DNA of 64,000 bases, taken from positions 248,001 to 312,000 of the forward strand of contig JAMYHL010000053.1 in NCBI GenBank assembly GCA_025531455.1, given 5' to 3'. Source of the DNA: Apiotrichum sp. Y4204 (taxonomy: Eukaryota > Basidiomycota > Tremellomycetes > Trichosporonales > Trichosporonaceae). A program made the translations under genes and the position numbers. Numbering within the stretch: position 1 is the stretch's first letter; each line of letters opens with the position of its first letter. The notes under the pieces are model-generated. The model did no database searches and had not been told where the DNA came from. It saw only the letters and a program-made list of their open reading frames with translations. Of the stretch, positions 57,101 through 64,000 are shown piece after piece.

Positions 57101-59033
57101 ATGACCGACTTTCGCACCTTTCCCATCACCCCCGACCTCCTCTCCGTCGCCGAACAGCACATGCAGGGCGTAGCTGGTGGTGAGTCTTTCGTCGTCGAGC
57201 CCACAGTCCATGCTCCGTCCGGCGGCGGCTGGCGAGTATGCCGAGCGCCGTCAGTCCAGTGGCGGGCGGCTGGCGCGTAGCGCGTACCGAACGGTGGCGT
57301 CTCGGATATTTCGCTGGCCTGCTGGCGAGCTGGCGAGGTCCTGGCCGCCATCCAGTCGTGTGTACCGAATCCCCAACTCGACTCCAGTTCCCCTGCCTGC
57401 CGTGCCGTGCCCCACCACCGCTGCGCCATGTCCCAGATATCTGACCGCAGCACACCGCATCCTCATGCAGATCACGGCCGACCACCATGGCTTCGACGCG
57501 GGAACCAACGACCTCGGCACGCGCGGGGCGCAGGTCCTCCTCGAAGGACTGGATAAGGTCCGGCGCCGCTTCGCCGTCATGCCCCCGGCTCCCCGTGCGC
57601 GCACGCCGAGCCCGAACCGTTATCGCATGATGAGCGATGCGCCGCCCGCCATGGCCGGCGCGCACGGCCGCGAGGCGAACGGCCGCCGCAAGGGCGAGCT
57701 CTGGGGCTTGCGGCACATCAACCTCGCGCGCAACAACATGGAAGACGACAGCATCCTCTACGCTGTCAGGTATGCCAAGCGCGATTTGTGGATGCGCGAG
57801 CTGCTTCTCCAGGATAATCGTATTACGGTGAGTCGGCGATTTTGGGATCGGCGTAAAGGGTGGAAGAACGAGTGTTGGGGTCTCGATCACCGCGGGTAAC
57901 GACCCATCTTATCGCTCCCTCCCTCGACCTTCCAGAAATATATACTCCTATCCCGCTGAGCACTCCCGCTGACAAACCAGCTAGCGGACGTCGGCGACGA
58001 GGTCGTTGAGCTCTTGAATGACTCGCCGCTCGTCAAGCTTTCCATCTCAGCCAACCCTCTGGACCCCGCGGCAGTTTCCCGGTTCTTCCAGACCCTCGAT
58101 GCCCCCAAGCTGCGAGAACTGCACATGTCGACATGCAACCTCACCGTTGAGTGTGTCCCGGCAATATGCGACTTTTTGTGTTCTCCAAGGTCACAACGGC
58201 TGGGGCAGCTTGAACTGAATGGCAACCAGTTGACGCGCGCCGGCGTGGCCAAGATCCTTGACGCGATAGAGGCTGGAAACTTCACCATTGAGCGTATAGG
58301 CCTGTTCGGTAACAACAAGGCTCGCGCACGTCTCGCGAATGAGGACGAGGGACCGGGGTACTTTGGTGACGAGGATGACGGCGGCGACGGCGAGTCGGAC
58401 GAGAGCGTGTCCAAGGACGACCCGCGCAGCATGAAGAGCCAGATTGAGCGTCGCGTACCGGCCCTGCAGAAGCGCAATGGCAAGCTCACCCGGAGAGTGC
58501 GGAACGCTGCAGCACGTGCTCTGGCACCCACCCGCATCATCGTACATGCCCTCCCGCCCGCGACGGTCGACTCGGCCACCAAGGCACTCGAGGATGTGAC
58601 GCTCGAGGACGAGAGGAAGCCGACCGCAGAACAGTCGAACGGTAATGGAAGTGCGGCAATGCCGGAACAGCCTCCGTCGGGTGACACAGACATGGCAGAC
58701 AACTCCCAACAGCCCGCCTTCTTCCCTCTTCTCGAGCTCCCCGTGGAGGTCCAGTTCCTCATTGCCCGCCACGCGTCGGGAGACGCCGACGCGCTCTCCG
58801 ACGCGCAGTGGGCGCGTGTGCTGAAGCACGCGTCCGACCGCTCCAACCTCTCAAAGCTGGCGGAGCGCACCAGCCGCGCCCAGGCGCGCGTCGCGACATT
58901 CGGCCACACGGGCCAGGACGTGAAAAAGTACAAGATGCGCGAGGTGCGCGACGAGTGGCTCGCCGAGATAAAGTGCAACTGGTGGGAGGTGCAGAACAAG
59001 CGCTACTGGGAGCAACTTGGTCGCCCCCACTAG
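57101..59033 (+). CDS. Leucine-rich-repeat (RNI-like) protein, function unknown
   Basis: Exons 57101-57179, 57451-57827 and 57981-59033 give 502 aa. The N-terminal half shows LRR/RNI-type units: LRHINLARNNMEDDSILYAV, WMRELLLQDNRITLADVGDE, LVKLSISANPLDPAAVSRF, LRELHMSTCNLTVECV, LGQLELNGNQLTRAGVAKI and IERIGLFGNNKARAR. An acidic patch, a basic segment and a Pro/Gln-rich linker follow. The C-terminal ~100 residues are helical (FFPLLELPVEVQFLIARHA ... EIKCNWWEVQNKRYWEQLG). The acceptor at 57451 was chosen because it alone keeps the frame with the donor at 57180. Probably a protein-interaction scaffold (inference). Confidence 0.8.
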
Positions 59034-59921
59034 TGTGGGAGATGGGCGGTGGTGGTGTGCGCTGTATGTCTGTATATTTTGGTCTATATGCATTGTGCTT
59101 ATGGTAATGAACCGTGAGGACTGGCAGCACCGTTCAGATCAACAAAGGACGAGCACCGGGAGCTAGTGCGGACATTGGTGACATTGGCGTGGTGCAAGCT
59201 GCAAGAGAAAAAGGTGTTTTGTGCCTGGGGGGCTCGACCAACTTGACTTTTCTCCATTTACGGCATGACTCGGGTCCCGCGGCCGAAACCCTCTTTCCGT
59301 TCAACAGTCGCTGGGAGGCCCCATTTCATACCCCGTTCGGTGCCCTTCGGCCCTTTTACGCCGCCCATTCCCCTGCATAGTCCGCCTGGTGGCCTCCCCA
59401 CACACTTTTTTTTTCTGGGTGGGATTGTTGTGTCAATCCTTGGCAACAAGAGTCAGATATCGGCAGTCAGAAACAATCAGACCATCTCTGAAAAGCAATT
59501 TGCTTTTACTCTATCGCCGTTCTCGACGCTACTGCATCCACATCCACCGCCGCATCGATCATCAGACGGGCGACATTGTCGAAACCAGAAACCAGAAACC
59601 AGAATCAGAACCCTTTTGGGCGGAACCCACGCGTTTTTCCGAGGATCTTCGTCCGCAGCCACATCCAGGTGCGACCTCGAGATTCGGCGGACCCAGCGAC
59701 CCATCCAGGCCATCCACCTGTTTTGTGGTCTCCTTGACGGCTGACGCGCCCTACTCGAACTATTCCACTCACTCATCGTCATCAGCAGACTCGCGCCCTC
59801 CGCAAAGCTGGAATTTTCCCTCCTCGCGGCTCGACGATATCCCGCTCATCGACCTTCCCTTCCCCTATCCTCTATCTTTTATCTCTGATCGCCATTCCAT
59901 CATCACTCGACATTTCCCGCC
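59034..59921. promoter_or_regulatory. HAP5 upstream region
   Basis: About 890 bp of intergenic sequence; the last 200 bp are C/T-rich leader. No core element is clear. Confidence 0.45.
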
Positions 59922-61153
59922 ATGAATCCCTACTACCTCACTGAAGGACTGGGATACTTTGGGAACGGGTACAGCTCGGGCAGCGGCACGTCGTCGCCTG
60001 CAGGCGGTCTCCCGATCCCCGGAGTTGGATCAGGAGCAAACTCGGCGCCGCATTCTGGTCCCGGCAGCGTCTCCAATCTCCAGACCGGTATGGGACACGG
60101 GCACGGGGCCGGGCAAGGCTCGCACAGCGCACCAGGCAACGGCCCGGGAACTGGCGGACCCAGTGCCGCGCCATCAGGCAACAGCTCGACGGCCAACAGT
60201 GTCGCCCCCGCCGGACCGTCGGCCACGAGCGGACCACTGGTGCACCCACATCAGGACCTGAACGAGTTCCTCGAGAGCTTCTGGACGCGGCAGATGGATG
60301 GCGTCGAGCGCGAGACGCCAGATTTCAAGACGTACAACCTCCCGCTTGCGCGTATCAAGAAGGTCATGAAGAGCGACGAGGAGGTCAAGATGATTAGCGC
60401 AGAGGGTGAGTGGGCATCAGCCGAGGAAGTCTCCGAGACACTAAGGTTGATTGTGTGCTAACTGTGCAGCACCGATCATGTTCTCGAAGGCTTGTGAGAG
60501 TGAGTATATCTCGGAGGAACTGCGCCAGCGAACAAAGGCAGCGTGTCCTGTGGCTACCGGAGTCATCGAGTCAAGGTCATCCTGATCACTGTCTCGGATT
60601 GTGATGATGCGCTGCAGCGATGTGGACGGCAAGTCATAACATAACTGCTTCGCTCTTCCCCTGATTATTGGGCTTTGTCCTTTACTAACGAACAGTCTTC
60701 ATTTCCGAACTCACTTGCCGTGCATGGCTCGTTGCAGAGGGCCACAAGCGCCGCACATTGCAGAAGAGCGATGTCGCTGCTGCGATTGCCTTCTCTGACG
60801 TCTTTGACTTCCTGATCGACATTGTTCCTCGTGACGGTGACGAGCCGGCATCAGCACCCGCGAGCGTACCGCCACAAGCGTCCAACTCGAACACGGCTGC
60901 GGCCCAGAACACGGCCGCGCCCAACCACCTCAACCACACTCAGCACCACCCCCATGCCCAGCACCCGCACGCCCAGCAGCACCAGCACCAGCAGCACCAC
61001 CCCCAGACGCATGGCTTTGAGGACGATGGGCACTGGCAGCCGGCTGACGGCGGCGACTACGAGAAGGACGTGTATGACGGCTACGACGAGGGCCGCGATA
61101 GCGAGGCGTTGTACTCTGAATACGTCCAAGGCGAGGGTGAGGGCTTCGGATAG
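59922..61153 (+). CDS. HAP5: CCAAT-binding factor subunit Hap5 (NF-YC)
   Basis: Histone-fold subunit of the Hap2/3/5 transcription factor that binds CCAAT boxes. Exons 59922-60405, 60470-60499 and 60696-61153 give 323 aa. Residues 1-115 are a Gly/Ser/Pro-rich leader. The conserved core starts [19 protein letters not shown], then [58 protein letters not shown] and [20 protein letters not shown], the full NF-YC histone fold. Exon 2 is only 30 nt and encodes PIMFSKACE. The tail is His/Gln-rich ([13 protein letters not shown]) and then acidic. Confidence 0.95.
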
Positions 61154-61513
61154 GTGCTCGTGGCGAGGAGACCAACCGAGACCGTGTTCATAGAGAAGAT
61201 CTGTTGTCTGTTGGGCGATGTGGATGAGACTGCTGCATCCGGGCCGCACCGTTTGGTGCAACTATTCGTCAGGTGTATGTATATGTGCCAGAACGGAGCT
61301 GTGGAGGAGGAGCACCAGGAGAACGAGGATTGCAGACCTGAGCATGATAAATCTGAAGACACATGGACAGAGGTGACTGCCACAAGAGAGGACCAAGCGC
61401 GAGTGGCGGATCGGGGGATCGGCGGCTCGGCCAACCCCGAACTCCGTTCCCTGTGCATGACACTTGCGGTCTCCACTACTTTGTTGTATTCTCTCCACAT
61501 CTCCCATCCCACC
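61154..61513. other. Intergenic HAP5 to hydrolase
   Basis: 360 bp between two genes on the same strand; no feature recognised. Confidence 0.5.
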
Positions 61514-62674
61514 ATGTCCGCGCCGCTCCACGATCAAAAGAACGTCCCTCCGCCAGTCGCGCCCGCGACGCCGACCGGCCCTCCCGAGGCGCACGTCATG
61601 GACTACCCGGCGCTCGATCTCGGGACGGCGCACATGTCCAAGCGCACCGTGTCCCTCGTCGATCTCGACGTGCACGTCTTTGGCCTTGAGGAGATCGCGG
61701 GGAGCACGCTGCCCATTGGCGCCGTGGTGAGTGCTCAGTGCGCGACTCGGTGCTGCGTTAGAAACTCGATACTGATACTGACATTGGCTTTGTTGGAATC
61801 GCGCGTGTCTTACCCGGCGTTTTGCTCCGAAACCCCCAATGCCTCCTAGGTCGCCACTCACGGACGCTGCAACTCGGCAAAGAACATGGAGCCCTTTGCG
61901 CGCGGGCTCATCTCCGAGATTGGGCGGCTGCAGGCGTCGAGCGGGCGGCGCAAGACCCGCGACGTGCTCGTCGTCACGCTTGTGAGTCTAGTTTACGAGT
62001 TGAGCGTGTCTCGAGGCGTCTAATCCCCAGGACCACCGGAACCACGGGACGCGGACGCGCAACCGCACGACAAACCTCGCGTACGACAAGAATCCGCAGC
62101 ACTTTGTCGATATGGCGTGCACCATCTGTGAGTCTTTGCTGTTCTTATTCTGACGGCAGTCGGCTCGTGCCAGGACGTAGCGATGATTATCAACTTTCTC
62201 GCGGCATATCTCTTCCCGCACGGCGAGCGGGAGATTGCAGAGTTTTTCGCTACGGGCATCTCGCTCGGCGGCAACGCAGTGTGGCGCATGCTCCGGGAAG
62301 ATAAGCGGATCCGTGTCGGCGTGCCGATTATCGGGCTGCCGTTTGATGCGTTTGCGCCGTATCTCGGTGCCCGGGCTGAGAATATGGGGATTCCGTTCGA
62401 GCCGCCGACGCATCCGCCGTCCCTTGTGCCCTATGTCATGGACGACGAGCCGCATGGCGCGTATGCTGGCAAGCAGATCCTCAGCATCCACGGAGACCTT
62501 GACGAGCTCGTGCCGTACCGCTTTGGTGCGGACAAGATTGCTGCGATCAAAGCGGATGCACCCGAAGGTCATGTCGAGGTGTTCGTGCAGGAGCAGAGGG
62601 GACATGTCTGCACGCCCGAGATGATTCGCAAGGCAGCAGAGTGGTTTTGGCGCTGGGGTCTGAGCGAGGCTTAG
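61514..62674 (+). CDS. Alpha/beta hydrolase, substrate unknown
   Basis: Exons 61514-61726, 61850-61981, 62031-62127 and 62160-62674 give 318 aa in phase. The fold is shown by an N-terminal strand (VDLDVHVFGLEEI), an oxyanion-region VATHGRCNSAK, DHRNHGTRTRN, the nucleophile elbow GISLGGNA (S182), a strand IRVGVPIIGLP, the acid region SIHGDLDELVPY and a His near the end (EQRGHVCTPEM). The DHRNHG and GISLGG order resembles the esterase/peptidase-like hydrolases of fungi that release small acyl groups; no substrate can be assigned. No signal peptide is seen, so it is probably cytosolic. Confidence 0.82.
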
Positions 62675-62874
62675 ATGCCTCGCACAGGTGCTTCTCTTGT
62701 CCTCGTCGGCGAGAATGGCTACAGGCCCTTCTGCCTGCAGCATATGCATGCAATGCTAAAACCGCAACGCTGTGCCACGACACTAATGAGTGAAAGTACA
62801 TACTCCATCTAGACATCCAAATCCTAATGGCTGATGCAAGGGTATCCGGGTATTGATGCTGAGCGATACGAGGG

Positions 62875-64000
62875 CTACGCTGCCGGCGGGGTCTGTAGCT
62901 TCTCGAGAGCGGCAATGGTGCGCTGTTGTCAGCTCAAGTCCTAACTCATACTCACCTTGAGAGTGACAATGGCGCCCATGGTAAGGCTGCCCATGGCGTC
63001 CGCATTCCACATCTCCTCATTCTCGTCGTCGAGATCATCCTTGCCTTCGGCAGCCGCAGCCTCGCCCTTCTCGATCAGACGGCGCGCATGCGCAATGACA
63101 GCCGCAAGGCGCCCCTTTTCGAGATAAAAGTACTTGAGCTCGTTCTCGAGGCCGACTGGCGGACGTTCCAAAGCCGTGCGCACAAAGCTACGCGAGAGAA
63201 CATATGCCTTCTCGCTGTACAGGCGAGAGTTGACGCGGCCCTCCTTCGTGCCTTCGAGCTTGGCAAAGGCGGGTTCGCAATGGTACGGCGAGCGAACCAG
63301 GACCAGACCGGAAATGGATACAAACACTTGTAGAAGAGACGATTTCTGCGGATTCCACGACTCGGACTTGTCACCGGCCCACGTGCCCAGAATGGACAAA
63401 CACACCTTACCCTCCTCATAGAGGTTGGCTTATGATCAGCATCAGACCGCCAACATTGCGCAAAGACTCACGGTTACAGCGGCCAAGGCCGTTGGTGTGC
63501 GAATGGAAATATACCAGTGGTGGCTCGAACGGGAACTTTGTTGGGTTGAGATAAACATCAAACACGAATGGCGCATCCGCATACGGTGTGCCCTCGGGAC
63601 CAATGATCAGGACACGCATCAAGTCCGTCCGGTCCTCGTACGTGCGGACGAGGATGTTCTCTGGAAGCGAGCTTGCAAGTGCGCGGTGCTCCTTCATGAT
63701 GCGCGAAGTGTACGTTTTGCTCGCGGCCTGGAGGCGTGATTCCGAGTAGTAATGATGCTCCGCGGGCGCTTCTTCCAGTACTTCGAAACGAGCCCACTTT
63801 TCACTATCGGCAAGCGCCGGGCGAGCCGGAATACTAGAGGGTCCAGCCTCAGCCGCAACTGGCACAGGATCGGGCTTTGTGGACGCAAGGGACGGCGCCA
63901 ACGGTTTTGCTGGTGATACGGGCGACTCCAAGGCTGTTGCGATGTCGACTGCCTCCGCGTCCGCTGCAGACATGGCGTCGTCGTCGTCCGACACATCCGC
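62875..64000 (-). CDS. UBE2O-type E2 ubiquitin-conjugating enzyme, probably partial at the window edge
   Basis: Exons on the minus strand: 63472 to at least 63973, 62956-63428 and 62875-62922. The UBC domain shows DRTDLMRVLIIGPEGTPYA, FVFDVYLNPTKFPFEPPLV, then across the intron CNPNLYEEGKVCLSILGTW with the active-site Cys (C177 if translation starts at 63973). SSLLQVFVSISGLVLV and SPYHCEPAFAKLEGTKEG, NSRLYSEKAYVLSR follow, the E2-O/BIRC6-like pattern. Counting from the ATG at 63973 the protein has 340 aa, but the frame stays open to the window end with acidic residues (DVSDDDDA), and UBE2O-type enzymes usually have a long N-terminal part, so the gene probably continues past 64000. Confidence 0.85.

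Noticed and set aside
1..64000. CRISPR arrays, bacterial operons or phage genes
   Set aside because: No regularly spaced direct repeats with unique spacers and no ribosome-binding-site-led operons; all recognised genes are eukaryotic with spliceosomal introns.

Overview
The window looks like nuclear DNA of a GC-rich, intron-dense basidiomycete yeast. The best fit is a tremellomycete, possibly Trichosporonales; this is an inference from gene content and gene structure, with no database search. Almost every recognisable gene is cut by 35-100 nt GT-AG introns with CTRAY-like branch sites just before the acceptor. The proteins are typical fungal ones: Rac1, OLA1, Gep4, Set9, Pub1/TIA-1, flavohaemoglobin, Alg14, Hap5 and a Spo22/Zip4-like protein. 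There is no sign of bacterial operons or phage.

Layout. 1-9600 holds no protein gene I can support: it has short GC-rich repeats, a tRNA-Thr with intron (minus strand) and a pyrimidine-rich leader. 9.6-21.8 kb is a dense housekeeping block: RAC1 (+), cytidine deaminase (-), OLA1 (+), a pICln/Lot5-like protein (+), tRNA-Leu(TAA) (+), GEP4 (-), HSBP1 (+) and POM33/TMEM33 (+). 23.2-34.9 kb holds the H4K20 methyltransferase SET9 (-), a small membrane/coiled-coil protein (+), an unknown proline-rich protein (-), the triple-RRM protein PUB1 (-) and flavohaemoglobin FHB1 (-).

34.9-47.5 kb is an accessory island. It opens with 3.5 kb without genes (including a 42-T tract). Next comes an apparently intact Crypton tyrosine-recombinase transposon gene. 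Three cysteine-rich genes in tandem follow, each with one intron and a C-terminal cluster close to the Zn2Cys6 spacing. Two of them lie in a recent duplication of about 1.1 kb. The island ends at a tRNA-Glu-like gene with an intron and a damaged acceptor stem.

47.8-64 kb returns to ordinary genes: an FHA-domain protein with a possible tail anchor (-), a very heavily split SPO22/ZIP4-like meiotic gene (+), ALG14 (-), a leucine-rich-repeat orphan (+), HAP5 (+), an alpha/beta hydrolase (+) and a UBE2O-type E2 (-) that probably runs off the right edge.

The main points of interest are the Crypton with its tandem cysteine-cluster genes; micro-exons of 8, 11, 14 and 22 nt in HSBP1, RAC1 and SET9; and basic N-terminal presequences on OLA1 and FHB1 that suggest dual cytosol/mitochondrion targeting. 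Gene models were built by hand from splice signals and reading-frame continuity, and every multi-exon model with listed exons was checked for phase.
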